Below are positions 7,482-16,256 of a stretch of DNA of 53,565 bases, one piece after another. The stretch comes from Pseudomonas folii. Lineage in GTDB: Bacteria > Pseudomonadota > Gammaproteobacteria > Pseudomonadales > Pseudomonadaceae. The DNA lies in contig NZ_JACONW010000020.1 of NCBI RefSeq assembly GCF_014357575.1, forward strand, positions 1 through 53,565, given 5' to 3'. The notes under the pieces are model-generated. The model worked only from the letters and a program-made list of their open reading frames with translations, did no database searches and was not told where the DNA came from. Every line of letters starts with the position of its first letter. Within the stretch, counting starts at the first letter, position 1. The position numbers and the translations under genes were made by a program.

Positions 7482-9203
7482 TCAGGCCTGATCACGCTGC
7501 TCGAGCATGGTTCGAACCCGCAATCCCAGCTCATCGACCGTAAAGGGCTTGGTCATCATGTCCATTCCGCTCCCGAGGAAGTCTCCACGAACCTGAGCTT
7601 CAGGGGCATACCCGGTCACGAACAGGACACGCAATCCGGGTCTGTATTGCCGGGCTATTTCAGCGAGCTGACGCCCGTTCAGCCCCGGCAACCCCACGTC
7701 ACTGACCAGCAAGTCAATGCGCCTGGAGCCCTGCAAGCAAGGCAAGGCGGCCTTGCTGTCGGCCGCCTCCAAGGTTGAATATCCCAGTTCCTGCAGCACA
7801 TCGACCATCAGCATCCGAACCGGCTCTTCATCCTCAACCACCAGCACGCACTCACCATTGACCGCGCGCGGCGCCTCCGGCCCATCGATGACTACCGGAC
7901 TGCGCTCACCCAGGTCCTGGTGGCAAGGCAAGTAAAGGTGAACCGCCGTACCCTGCCCCTCAGCGCTGTCGATCAGGACATGACCTCCCGTCTGCTTGAT
8001 AAAACCGTAGACCATCGACAAACCCAGCCCGGTGCCCTGCCCAATCGGTTTTGTGGTGAAGAAAGGATCAAAAGCGCGATCCAGTACATCGTCAGACATG
8101 CCTGAACCGGTATCGCGGACACTCAGGCGAACATAATCACCCGCTGAAATCTCACTCGCCCGCCCCTCAACACTGACGTGCTCGCTGGACACGGTCAGTT
8201 GACCGCCATCAGGCATCGCGTCACGGGCATTGATGACCAGATTGAGCAATGCGTTTTCCAGTTGATGCTCGTCTGTACTGGTCAGTTGCAGGCCATCTTT
8301 GAGCTCGATACACAGCTCGATACTCTCCCCGATGGTTCGCGCCAACAGCTCCTGCATAGACGTCACCATCTGATTGACATCGACAGCGCTATTGTTCAGC
8401 GATTGTCGACGAGCAAAAGCCAACAAACGATGAGTCAGGGCGGCAGCCCGATTGGCAGAGGTCATGGCGGCCGTGATGTAGCGATCGATTTCACCGCTAC
8501 GGCCAGCGGCAATGCGCCGCTGCATCAGATCCAGCGCACCCAGTACGCCGGTGAGCATGTTATTGAAGTCGTGGGCGATACCACCAGTGAGCTGGCCGAT
8601 GGCGTCCATTTTTTGTGCGTGACGCAGTGTTTCTTCAGCCTGCTCACGCTCGGCCATCTCAATCTGCAGTAACTCATTGATACTGGCCAGCTCGCGAGTA
8701 CGCTCAGCTACTCGTAATTCAAGGCTTTCATTGAGCTCACGGAGGGCTTCTTCAGCATTGACCTGCGCGGTGATATCTGTGTGAGTCCCGAGCCAGTGCG
8801 TGATGTGCCCACGCTCATCACGAATCGGCAACGCCCGCGCCAGAAACCAGCTGTATGCACCATCCTTGCTACGCAACGGGAAGGTGTCTTCCCAGATCGA
8901 ACCGGTTGCAAAGCAATGCATCAGCCGCGCCGTCACCCGGGCGACGTGGTCAGGATGATGCACTGAACGCCAGCCCAGTGCGCGCATGGCTTCGAGGGAT
9001 GCCCCGGTATAGGCATACCAGCGCTCGTTGTACCAATAGATGTTGCCGGCGGAATCCGCTGTCCATGCCAACTGACTCATATTGTCAGCGAGACTGCGAA
9101 ACTGCCGCTCACTCTCAAGCAACGCATCAATGTTGCGCATGGAACCTATATCTTGCTCGTCGAAAGTCAATGGCATCGCCGCCCAAAAAAATTGACTGCT
9201 CAT
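7482..9203 (-). CDS. PAS-containing hybrid sensor histidine kinase
   Basis: A 573-residue soluble hybrid kinase. A PAS/PAC domain spans about residues 30-150 (RQFRSLADNMSQLAWTAD ... WLGTHTDITAQ), a short coiled coil follows, then the HisKA domain with phospho-accepting H211 in GGIAHDFNNMLTG, an HATPase domain (NLVINARDAMPDGG, DTGSGM, GTGLGLSMVYGF), and a C-terminal receiver domain with phosphoacceptor D502 (LLVSDVGLPG) and KPF lysine. No membrane segment is present, so it probably senses a cytoplasmic cue. There is no response regulator or Hpt gene next to it, so it is an orphan. The start at 9203 has the ribosome-binding site GGAAGG. It lies 82 bases after gorA on the same strand and could be co-transcribed. 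Confidence 0.93.
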   Translation of the reverse strand: MSSQFFWAAMPLTFDEQDIGSMRNIDALLESERQFRSLADNMSQLAWTADSAGNIYWYNERWYAYTGASLEAMRALGWRSVHHPDHVARVTARLMHCFATGSIWEDTFPLRSKDGAYSWFLARALPIRDERGHITHWLGTHTDITAQVNAEEALRELNESLELRVAERTRELASINELLQIEMAEREQAEETLRHAQKMDAIGQLTGGIAHDFNNMLTGVLGALDLMQRRIAAGRSGEIDRYITAAMTSANRAAALTHRLLAFARRQSLNNSAVDVNQMVTSMQELLARTIGESIELCIELKDGLQLTSTDEHQLENALLNLVINARDAMPDGGQLTVSSEHVSVEGRASEISAGDYVRLSVRDTGSGMSDDVLDRAFDPFFTTKPIGQGTGLGLSMVYGFIKQTGGHVLIDSAEGQGTAVHLYLPCHQDLGERSPVVIDGPEAPRAVNGECVLVVEDEEPVRMLMVDVLQELGYSTLEAADSKAALPCLQGSRRIDLLVSDVGLPGLNGRQLAEIARQYRPGLRVLFVTGYAPEAQVRGDFLGSGMDMMTKPFTVDELGLRVRTMLEQRDQA

Positions 9204-9285
9204 CGCGGGTGTCCTTCCTGGAAAGTGTAATCAGCCCGGCCTTCATCCTGAATCCCGGGCATCAAATCATGTGTACAACCAGTGC

Positions 9286-10644
9286 CTAACGATCCACCGG
9301 TGAGCGCATGGTGACGAACTCCTCAGCCAGTGTCGGGTGTACCCCGATCGTGTCGTCAAACTGGCGTTTGGTGGCACCGGCTTTCAGGGCAATAGCCAAC
9401 CCCTGGATAATCTCACCTGCCTCGGGACCGACCATATGGCAACCGAGTACCACATCTGTTTTGGCATCGACCACCAGCTTCATCAGCGTCCGTTCCTGAT
9501 TATCGGTCAGCGTCAGCTTCATCGGGCGGAAGCTGCTTTCGAAGATGCGCACTTCATGCCCCGCCTTGCGGGCATCTTCTTCGGTCAGGCCGACAGTGCC
9601 AATATTGGGCAGGCTGAAAACGGCAGTTGGAATATGCGTGTATTCGACCGCCCGGTAATCTTCAGGCTTGAACAGACGCCGTGCTACAGCCATACCTTCA
9701 GCCAGCGCCACCGGCGTCAGCTGCACACGACCGATCACGTCACCGATGGCCAGAATCGACGGCTCGCTGCTTTGATAGTTTTCATCTACCTCGACAAAGC
9801 CTTTCTTATCGAGCTTGACGTTAACGTGCTCCAGCCCAAGGTTATCAAGCATGGGTCGACGCCCGGTAGCATAGAACACGCAATCGGTGTTCACCTGCTG
9901 ACCATTCTTGAGAAATAGCTGGAGACTGCCGTCGGCCAGCTTTTCGATGCGCTCGATGTCCGCATTGAATTGCACGTCCATGCCGCGCTTGGCCAGTTCC
10001 TCGTGCAAATGGGTGCGCACGCTGCCATCAAAACCGCGCAGGAACATCTCGCCGCGATACATCAGCGTGGTGTCGGCGCCAAGGCCATGGAAAATCGAGG
10101 CGAACTCGACCGCGATGTACCCGCCGCCGACAACCACGATACGTTTTGGAAGCTGATTGAGATGAAACGCCTCGTTGGAGGTAATGGCGTGCTCGCGACC
10201 CGGGATATCCGGCACCTGCGGCCATCCGCCGGTAGCAATCAGAATATGTTCAGCGCTGTAGGTCTGACCGTTGATCTCAACCTCATGTGGCCCTTTGAGC
10301 GCGGCATGCCCTTCAAGCAGCGTCACTCCGCTGTTGACCAACAGGTTGCGATAAATGCCGTTGAGGTGCTGGATCTGGCGATCCTTGTTGGCAATCAGCG
10401 TTTGCCAATCAAAACCGGGCTCGCCCGTCGTCCAGCCAAAGCTTTTTGCCTGTTCGAAATCTTCAGCGTAATGCGCGCCGTAAACCAACAGCTTTTTCGG
10501 CACACAGCCTACGTTGACGCAAGTGCCGCCCAGGTAACGGCTCTCGGCCACTGCCACACGCGCACCAAAACCAGCAGCAAAACGTCCGGCGCGCACACCG
10601 CCGGAACCGGCACCGATTACAAAAAGGTCGAAGTCGTAAGCCAT
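9286..10644 (-). CDS. gorA: Glutathione-disulfide reductase
   Basis: A 452-residue NADPH-dependent flavoprotein that regenerates reduced glutathione. It has the FAD-binding fingerprint [11 protein letters not shown] (11-21), the redox disulfide C42/C47 in [13 protein letters not shown], the NADPH-binding [18 protein letters not shown], the second FAD motif ILAIGDVIG, and the C-terminal active-site HPTLAEEF of the partner subunit. Length and motif order fit gamma-proteobacterial Gor. It follows galU after a terminator-like hairpin and precedes the hybrid kinase. Its thiol-redox role fits the nearby gloA and ahpCF genes; gloA needs glutathione as cofactor. Confidence 0.96.
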   Translation of the reverse strand: MAYDFDLFVIGAGSGGVRAGRFAAGFGARVAVAESRYLGGTCVNVGCVPKKLLVYGAHYAEDFEQAKSFGWTTGEPGFDWQTLIANKDRQIQHLNGIYRNLLVNSGVTLLEGHAALKGPHEVEINGQTYSAEHILIATGGWPQVPDIPGREHAITSNEAFHLNQLPKRIVVVGGGYIAVEFASIFHGLGADTTLMYRGEMFLRGFDGSVRTHLHEELAKRGMDVQFNADIERIEKLADGSLQLFLKNGQQVNTDCVFYATGRRPMLDNLGLEHVNVKLDKKGFVEVDENYQSSEPSILAIGDVIGRVQLTPVALAEGMAVARRLFKPEDYRAVEYTHIPTAVFSLPNIGTVGLTEEDARKAGHEVRIFESSFRPMKLTLTDNQERTLMKLVVDAKTDVVLGCHMVGPEAGEIIQGLAIALKAGATKRQFDDTIGVHPTLAEEFVTMRSPVDR

Positions 10645-10685
10645 GCAAATCTCCTAAGCAGAGCTACAGCATATCAGCCAGAAAC

Positions 10686-10713
10686 GACAAAGCCACCCGA
10701 AGGTGGCCTTGTC
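10686..10713 (-). terminator. Hairpin after galU
   Basis: The minus-strand stem GACAAGGCCACC-TTCG-GGTGGCTTTGTC lies between the galU stop and the gorA start. The following T-tract is weak (GTTTC), so termination may be partial and gorA may receive some galU readthrough. Confidence 0.6.
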
Positions 10714-10744
10714 CTGCAAGCAAGTCTGAAAAGATCTCAGGTGC

Positions 10745-11578
10745 TTAGCTGCCTTTCTTGTAGAAGTGCTCGAAGCAGAAGTTGGTCGCTTCGATGTAGC
10801 CTTCAGCGCCGCCGCAGTCAAAGCGGGTGCCTTTGAATTTGTAAGCCAGCACGTTGCCTTCTGCAGCCTGCTTCATCAGAGCATCGGTGATCTGGATTTC
10901 GCCACCCTTGCCTGGCTCGGTCGCTTCGATTTTGGCGAAGATGTCCGGAGTCAGAATGTAACGACCAATGATCGCCAGATTGGAAGGCGCATCTTCAGGC
11001 TTCGGCTTTTCAACCATGTCAGTGACGCGGAACAGGCCTGGCTTGATTTCTTCGCCCGCGATAACGCCATACTTCTGCGTTTCGTTGGCAGGGACTTCCT
11101 GAATTGCAACGATCGAGCAGCCATAGTGCTTGTGCAGCTTGACCATCTGCGCCAGGACGCCTTCGCCGTCGAGGTTGACGCAAAGGTCATCCGCCAGCAC
11201 GACGGCAAAAGCTTCGTTACCGATCAGCGGGCGGCCGCTGAGGATCGCGTGGCCCAAACCCTTCATTTCAGTCTGGCGAGTGTAGGAAAAGCTGCACTCG
11301 TCGATCAGCTTACGGATACCAACCAGGTATTTTTCCTTGTCGGTGCCCTTGATCTGGGTTTCCAGCTCGTAGCTGATGTCGAAATGGTCTTCCAGCGCGC
11401 GCTTGCCGCGACCGGTGACGATGGAGATTTCGTTAAGGCCTGCAGCAAGAGCTTCTTCCACGCCGTATTGGATCAGTGGCTTGTTGACCACTGGCAGCAT
11501 CTCTTTAGGCATGGCTTTGGTCGCTGGCAAAAAGCGAGTGCCGTAACCGGCTGCGGGGAACAAGCATTTCTTGATCAT
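10745..11578 (-). CDS. galU: UTP-glucose-1-phosphate uridylyltransferase
   Basis: A 277-residue enzyme making UDP-glucose from UTP and glucose 1-phosphate. The N-terminal nucleotidyltransferase signature AAGYGTRFLPATKAMPKEML (8-27) binds the nucleotide, VLADDLCVN contains metal-binding Asp, and the GGAEGYIEATNF C-terminus is typical of bacterial GalU. UDP-glucose feeds lipopolysaccharide core, exopolysaccharide and periplasmic glucans, and could also donate glucose to the alpha-glucan/trehalose cluster further along, although the two loci are not linked in one operon. Confidence 0.96.
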   Translation of the reverse strand: MIKKCLFPAAGYGTRFLPATKAMPKEMLPVVNKPLIQYGVEEALAAGLNEISIVTGRGKRALEDHFDISYELETQIKGTDKEKYLVGIRKLIDECSFSYTRQTEMKGLGHAILSGRPLIGNEAFAVVLADDLCVNLDGEGVLAQMVKLHKHYGCSIVAIQEVPANETQKYGVIAGEEIKPGLFRVTDMVEKPKPEDAPSNLAIIGRYILTPDIFAKIEATEPGKGGEIQITDALMKQAAEGNVLAYKFKGTRFDCGGAEGYIEATNFCFEHFYKKGS

Positions 11579-11959
11579 AAAAGTCCTTTATAAGGGCTGT
11601 TGGCGTTAGCGGCGCAGTCTAATCAGGCGGCGATCACCTTACAATGGCACGCCTCTGGCCTTTCGATGCCATGGTAGAGGAATCCCCGAGCAGATAGTTC
11701 CGCTCGATTGTAGATTTAAAGAACATCAAAGCGTCGTTGAGTATCCGGTTTCGTACAAACCCCATCGACTTCCTACCCACGAAAAACCCCTGTTCTGATC
11801 AACAGATCCGGTCGTTTAAGCAAGTGCCCGAAACCCCATGCAAGCGTAGCCGAACGCGATTTGACGCGTAGGAATTATCTCAAGGCAAAGCGCAGGAGAC
11901 AGCCACGCAACTGACGCTTTATGATGCGCACCTGCATAGCCAACCGCGAGACCGCTGCA
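11579..11959. other. Upstream region of galU and of the 58-aa ORF
   Basis: No supported gene. The region must hold the divergent promoters for galU (minus) and the small ORF at 11960 (plus). I see no clear consensus boxes, repeat or hairpin that can be argued with confidence. Confidence 0.4.
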
Positions 11960-12136
11960 ATGTCACAAGTAAAAAACATAAATGGTTACCTGATCAAAAA
12001 ACTCCAGGATGGCCAATGGTGGGCATGTTCGGCTGAAGGCGAAGCCATCGCGGGTCCATTTGCCAGCGAAGAGGCTGCTGTTGAAGTGGCAGCCGTCCTG
12101 CAGGATCAGCCAAAAGCTGCGCGCCGACGGACCTGA
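11960..12136 (+). CDS. Small hypothetical protein (58 aa)
   Basis: A 58-residue acidic-to-basic protein, MSQVKNINGYLIKKLQDGQW..., ending in a basic tail (KAARRRT). The central part (WWACSAEGEAIAGPFASEEA) looks like a short beta-hairpin fold followed by one amphipathic helix. The ATG at 11960 is preferred over an upstream in-frame ATG at 11921 because the extension (MMRTCIANRETAA) has no conserved character. No signal peptide or membrane segment. I do not recognise a family with a function; coding bias and a sensible fold suggest it is real. Confidence 0.65.
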   Translation: MSQVKNINGYLIKKLQDGQWWACSAEGEAIAGPFASEEAAVEVAAVLQDQPKAARRRT

Positions 12137-12251
12137 AAACAACCCCTGCTTGCGATGCATAGAATGATGTCGGAACGATGGCTCTCTAGATCAGTCATAG
12201 CACCAGAACCTTGAACCTACTCCCCCGCTTATCCTGAAGAAGTACAAAGAC

Positions 12252-12533
12252 ATGATCAGAGTTTTGTCCATTATTGCTGTACTGGGCCTTACTGGCTGTG
12301 CAACCGCTTCCAACACATACCTGAAAAACGGCAGACAGGGCTTGAACATCGATTGCTCGGGCGAAGCGATGTCATGGGCAAGCTGCTATGAAAAAGCAGA
12401 TGCATCCTGCGCCGGGACCGGCTATGAAATCGTGGGTACCGACGGCACGCCACAGCCTCCCGAAAGCGACAAGACTCTCGGGGTCGACGTGGGCAACTAC
12501 AAGAACCGCAGCGTGCTGGTTGTGTGCAAGTAA
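12252..12533 (+). CDS. Small lipoprotein (93 aa)
   Basis: A 93-residue predicted lipoprotein. The signal peptide MIRVLSIIAVLGLTGCATA has lipobox LTGC with lipidated C16. Alanine at +2 predicts sorting to the outer membrane by the usual Lol rule. The mature chain has four further cysteines (DCSGEAMSWASCYEKADASC and the C-terminal VVCK), probably disulfide-bonded. It converges on the neighbouring lipoprotein gene at 12540, leaving six bases between stop codons. Function unknown. Confidence 0.8.
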   Translation: MIRVLSIIAVLGLTGCATASNTYLKNGRQGLNIDCSGEAMSWASCYEKADASCAGTGYEIVGTDGTPQPPESDKTLGVDVGNYKNRSVLVVCK

Positions 12534-12539
12534 AGAGGC

Positions 12540-12890
12540 TTAACCCGAAATACAGAACGTCGCAGCATGCTGTACGTCTTTGGGCCGGATCGGCAGATTG
12601 GACAACCGCTCGTAGACCTTGATCGTGCTGCCACCTGAGCGGTTTTCAACATCCAGAATCGCTGCAGGATCTTTGCTGAATTTCTGCGCAACGATTACCC
12701 GCAAGCCATCATGATGAGGCTCAATCAGCGGCGGCTTGCGGCTGTCAGCAATTTTGCCGACGAAACAGTCGGTGTATTCCTTCGGAGTTTTGCCAGACAT
12801 CACGTTCATGGTCGCTGGGGAATGTTCGATATCTGCGACGGTGGCGCAGCCAGTCATCGCCAGAGCCAAAATTACGACAGCCAATTTCAT
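12540..12890 (-). CDS. Small lipoprotein (116 aa)
   Basis: A 116-residue predicted lipoprotein. The signal peptide MKLAVVILALAMTGCATVAD has lipobox MTGC (C15), alanine at +2. The mature domain has a cysteine in YTDCFVGKIADS and another near the C-terminus (AATFCISG). The ribosome-binding site GGGAGG sits five bases before the ATG. It lies tail to tail with the 93-aa lipoprotein gene. No family function recognised. Confidence 0.82.
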   Translation of the reverse strand: MKLAVVILALAMTGCATVADIEHSPATMNVMSGKTPKEYTDCFVGKIADSRKPPLIEPHHDGLRVIVAQKFSKDPAAILDVENRSGGSTIKVYERLSNLPIRPKDVQHAATFCISG

Positions 12891-13057
12891 ACAATCCTCC
12901 CGGTAAAAGTCCTACGACAAGCCTGACGTGAATTAAATCCCGTATAAAGTCGTTTTTAGCGAGATGATTGCAATAAACCCTGAATCGCCGATAAATGCCG
13001 ACCTGCACCATGTTATCGTTTTGATTTTCGAAAAAAGCCTTACCGCCGGAGACACCC

Positions 13058-13363
13058 ATGAAATTCGTACACCAGCGCGAGCACCTCAATGAAGACGATC
13101 TGGTCGTCATTGAGTGTTCTCAGCTCTGCAACATCCGCCTGATGAATGACTCGAACTTCCGGACCTTCAAAAACGGTGGCCGTCATACTTATCACGGCGG
13201 TGCATTCGACAAGTTTCCGGCCAAAATCGCCGTTCCGAGCACTGGGTTCTGGAATATCACCATTGATACTGCCGGGCGCAAAATGGATACCAATGGTGGG
13301 CGCAAGACCAATTTCACGCATTCGATCAAAATCGTTCGTCGTTCGACGTCCCGACTGAGCTGA
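13058..13363 (+). CDS. DUF1883 domain protein
   Basis: A 101-residue protein that I recognise as DUF1883: MKFVHQREHLNEDDLVVIEC, then NDSNFRTFKNGGRHTYHGG and VPSTGFWNITIDTAG. The domain appears alone or fused to TIR or other effector-like domains in various bacteria, and its function is not established. It is small, cytosolic and has an excellent ribosome-binding site (GGAG, seven bases before ATG). The 60-aa ORF follows after 26 bases and could be co-transcribed. Confidence 0.85.
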   Translation: MKFVHQREHLNEDDLVVIECSQLCNIRLMNDSNFRTFKNGGRHTYHGGAFDKFPAKIAVPSTGFWNITIDTAGRKMDTNGGRKTNFTHSIKIVRRSTSRLS

Positions 13364-13389
13364 TCAATACCCGCAAATCAGGAGCCAAC

Positions 13390-13572
13390 GTGAACACGCC
13401 TGCCCCACGAACCACCAAATACGCTGTGAGCTACAAACTCAATGGCGAACGCCGCTTTGAATTCGCTCAATTACAGTCCGCATCCGCCGAAGAGGCAAGA
13501 AGCGCTCTGGAGAAGATGCACAGTGATAGCGGCGATGTCATTAGCGATGTGAAGGTCAGTAAGGCCCTGTAA
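13390..13572 (+). CDS. Small hypothetical protein (60 aa)
   Basis: A 60-residue protein starting at a GTG with a strong AGGAG five bases upstream. YAVSYKLNGERRFEFAQLQS followed by ASAEEARSALEKMH suggests a beta-beta-alpha fold similar to small Pseudomonas proteins of unknown role. It sits 26 bases after the DUF1883 gene. The stop is followed by the hairpin CCGCCACT/AAGTGGCG (about 13575-13595), which lacks a T-tract. Confidence 0.7.
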   Translation: MNTPAPRTTKYAVSYKLNGERRFEFAQLQSASAEEARSALEKMHSDSGDVISDVKVSKAL

Positions 13573-13624
13573 TTCCGCCACTGATCCAAGTGGCGCAAGA
13601 TATTCAAGGGCGGTAAACACTGCA

Positions 13625-13700
13625 CCTGTAGGCGCTGCCGAGGGCTGCGATGGCGGTGTATCAGAATGAATGCTTCGCAGCCTTTGGCAGGGCCTACGGC
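13625..13700. repeat. REPIN-like inverted repeat, copy 1 (GTGTATCAGA-loop family)
   Basis: An imperfect palindrome: CCTGTAGGCGCTGCCGAGGG at the left and GCAGCCTTTGGCAGGGCCTA at the right, with loop sequence GCGGTGTATCAGA. The same loop and arm design occur at 48325-48416 and, inverted, at 50314-50390. It lies upstream of alkB and may be carried in its 5' leader. Confidence 0.8.
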
Positions 13701-13722
13701 ACTTTGAAGGAATCCCAATTCC

Positions 13723-14400
13723 ATGAAGCGGCAAAGCACGACGCCGATCACCTTCGACCTGTTCGCTGAAGAGCCCATGCAAAGCAACGCCATGGAGCAG
13801 ATCGGCCCTTGCTCATGGGTGTTGCGCGGGTTTGCGCTGGCGGATATTAAGCGCTTGTTGCCCGCCCTGGAAGACACGCTTAGCAAAGCCCCCTTCCGGC
13901 ACATGGTGACGCCGGGTGGCTTTACCATGTCGGCAGCCTTGAGCAGTTGCGGCAGCTTTGGCTGGATGACTGATCGCAGCGGCTATCGCTACACCCCAAC
14001 CGATCCGCAAACCCAACGCCCATGGCCGGAGATTCCCCCGGCATTCATGGAACTGGCGCAGCGTGCCGCCCATGTCTGCGGTTTTCCGGGTTTTGCTCCC
14101 GACGCCTGCCTGATCAACCAGTATGTCCCTGGGGCAAAGATGTCCCTGCATCAGGACAAAGACGAAACGCACTACGAATGGCCGGTGGTCTCGGTTTCTC
14201 TAGGGCTGCCCGCGATCTTTCTCTTTGGTGGTCACCAACGCAGCGACAAGACCCAACGCGTAGCGCTGCTGCATGGCGACGTCGTGGTCTGGGGTGGCGA
14301 AGACCGCCTGCGCTTTCATGGTGTCCTGCCGATCAAGCCCGGTCATCATCCGTTGCTGGGCGAGCAACGAATCAACTTCACCTTCAGGCGCGCCTACTAG
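13723..14400 (+). CDS. alkB: Alpha-ketoglutarate-dependent DNA dealkylase AlkB
   Basis: A 225-residue Fe(II)/2-oxoglutarate dioxygenase that reverses 1-methyladenine and 3-methylcytosine damage. The iron ligands are H143 and D145 (SLHQDKDE) and H199 (RLRFHGVLP); R216 and R222 (RINFTFRR) are the 2-oxoglutarate and substrate arginines. INQYVPGAKM and SLGLPAIFLFGG are typical of AlkB. The gene lies alone on the plus strand with a REPIN just upstream and converges on the GH15 gene with only one base between stops. No Ada or AlkA gene is nearby, so alkylation-specific control cannot be inferred. Confidence 0.95.
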   Translation: MKRQSTTPITFDLFAEEPMQSNAMEQIGPCSWVLRGFALADIKRLLPALEDTLSKAPFRHMVTPGGFTMSAALSSCGSFGWMTDRSGYRYTPTDPQTQRPWPEIPPAFMELAQRAAHVCGFPGFAPDACLINQYVPGAKMSLHQDKDETHYEWPVVSVSLGLPAIFLFGGHQRSDKTQRVALLHGDVVVWGGEDRLRFHGVLPIKPGHHPLLGEQRINFTFRRAY

Positions 14401-14401
14401 G

Positions 14402-16219
14402 CTAGCGGGCCGCAGGCTCATTGGCAGCGCGTGATTTGACGGGGCAAACCACCCGGTGCAGGTTAAGCGCGGTATTGATGATACCTATATGGCTGAACGC
14501 CTGAGGGAAATTGCCCAGCATGCGCTTTTCCCGAGGGTCGTATTGCTCGGCGAGCAACCCCAGGTCATTACACAAACCACACAGACGATCAAACAACGCC
14601 GCTGCCTCCTCCTCACGGCCCATGAGCACGTAGACATCCGCCAGCCAGAACGAACACACCAGGAATGTCCCTTCATGACCGGCTACACCGTCAACACTGC
14701 GCTCGGTGTCATAACGCAACAGAAGACCGTCCTGAATGAGATGCTTCTCGATGGCGGCAACCGTGCCAACCACTCGCGGATCATCGGCCGGTAGAAAACC
14801 GGTCAGCGCAATTTGCAACAAACTGGCATCCAGCGCTGAGGAACCGTAGGTCTGGGTGAAACTGCCCACATTCGGATCGTAACCGTTGAGACAGACATCC
14901 GCGTGAATTTCATCAGCGACCTTGCGGTAATGAACCGCCAGCGCCTGCTCTTCTTCGGTTTGTGCGGACTCCGCGAGCAGCTTCGAATTGCGGTCAAAGG
15001 CCACCCAGGTCATGACTTTGGAGTGGGTAAAATGGCGCGGCTCGGAACGAATCTCCCAGATGCCCTTGTCAGGCATGTGCCAGACTTTTTCCAGGAACGG
15101 CATGATCACGCGAGAAATCGCGATGCTGCGGGGCGGCCTGGGCAAACCACCTTTAATGGCCTGAATCATGGCGTCGGCGACTTCCCCATAAACGTCCAGT
15201 TGCATCTGCGTAGCGGCACCGTTACCGATTCGCACCGGGCGCGAGCCTTCGTAGCCATTGAGCCAAGGCAACTCGAACTCTGGCAGTCGTCTTTCACCGC
15301 CAAGCCCATACATGATCTGGATCTGCTCAGGATTACCCGCCACCGAGCGCATCAACCATTCGCGCCAGGCGGCCGCCTCCTCGAAGTAGCCGAGATTCAT
15401 GAACGCCAGCAGCGTCATCGTCGCATCACGCAGCCAGCAGTACCGATAATCCCAGTTGCGTTCACCGCCCAGTTGTTCGGGCAGCGACGTGGTGACCGCC
15501 GCGACAATACCGCCCGTAGGCTGATAGGTCATTGCCTTCAAGGTGATCAACGAGCGTTTGACCTGCTGTGTCCAAGGTCCGACGTCAGGACAGCGCTCGG
15601 AAAATTCAAGCCAGAAATATTCGGTCTCGGCCAGCGCCGATTCAGCGTCGATGGCGTCATGGAGGCCTTCAAAGGATGCCTGATGGGTCAGGACAAACGC
15701 TTCGCGCTGACCTTCAGCAATCTGGAAATGGCAGCCGGTGTGATGATCAAATGCGCGCAAGGGTTCAGGGGCACGCAGCACCAGCATTTCCGGTCCTGCC
15801 ACCGCTGTCAGCGTCTTCCCGCCCTTGTTTTCGACCCATGGCACACTGCTGCCGTAGTCAAAGCGAATCGCAAGGTCCATTTCGAAAGACACTTGCCCAC
15901 TCAGACCGACGACCATCCTGACCACATGGCTACCCTCGCCCGGCGGCATGAAGTCAATGAGCATGGCGCGCCCGGTAGCGGTTTCGAACAGCGTTTCAAG
16001 AATCAGGGTGCCCTCCCGATAACGCCGCTCGGTGCTGATCAAAGGCTGATTGGGGGCAAGCTTCCAGCGGCCGTTATCGACGTCACCCAAGAGCGCGGCA
16101 AAACAGGCCGGTGAATCAAATCGCGGGAAACACAGCCAGTCCAGCGAGCCATCTCGGGCGACGAGCGCGGCCGTTTTGCAATTGCCGAGCAATGCGTAGT
16201 CTTCGATCAATGCAGCCAT
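14402..16219 (-). CDS. Glycoside hydrolase family 15 protein (glucoamylase/trehalase type)
   Basis: A 605-residue cytosolic protein. The N-terminal beta-sandwich domain (residues 1-220; YALLGNCKTAALVARDGSLD) precedes the alpha/alpha-barrel of GH15, with NWDYRYCWLRDA, a catalytic-acid region KGIWEIRSEPRHF and the base region GHEGTFLVCSFWLAD. Members split alpha-linked glucose from glucan ends or hydrolyse trehalose, and I cannot tell which from sequence. No signal peptide. It is last in the gnd-zwf-HAD-GH15 operon (37 bases after the HAD gene). Released glucose could enter the pentose phosphate pathway after phosphorylation, which would make sense of the operon. Confidence 0.92.
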   Translation of the reverse strand: MAALIEDYALLGNCKTAALVARDGSLDWLCFPRFDSPACFAALLGDVDNGRWKLAPNQPLISTERRYREGTLILETLFETATGRAMLIDFMPPGEGSHVVRMVVGLSGQVSFEMDLAIRFDYGSSVPWVENKGGKTLTAVAGPEMLVLRAPEPLRAFDHHTGCHFQIAEGQREAFVLTHQASFEGLHDAIDAESALAETEYFWLEFSERCPDVGPWTQQVKRSLITLKAMTYQPTGGIVAAVTTSLPEQLGGERNWDYRYCWLRDATMTLLAFMNLGYFEEAAAWREWLMRSVAGNPEQIQIMYGLGGERRLPEFELPWLNGYEGSRPVRIGNGAATQMQLDVYGEVADAMIQAIKGGLPRPPRSIAISRVIMPFLEKVWHMPDKGIWEIRSEPRHFTHSKVMTWVAFDRNSKLLAESAQTEEEQALAVHYRKVADEIHADVCLNGYDPNVGSFTQTYGSSALDASLLQIALTGFLPADDPRVVGTVAAIEKHLIQDGLLLRYDTERSVDGVAGHEGTFLVCSFWLADVYVLMGREEEAAALFDRLCGLCNDLGLLAEQYDPREKRMLGNFPQAFSHIGIINTALNLHRVVCPVKSRAANEPAAR

Positions 16220-16256
16220 GAACAGCTTCCATCATCGGGGGAACATCAACTGCCGT

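Noticed and set aside
14903..16114. A 403-codon plus-strand open frame opposite the GH15 gene
   Set aside because: Shadow of the GH15 coding strand; no ribosome-binding site, no domain, amino-acid composition typical of antisense translation.
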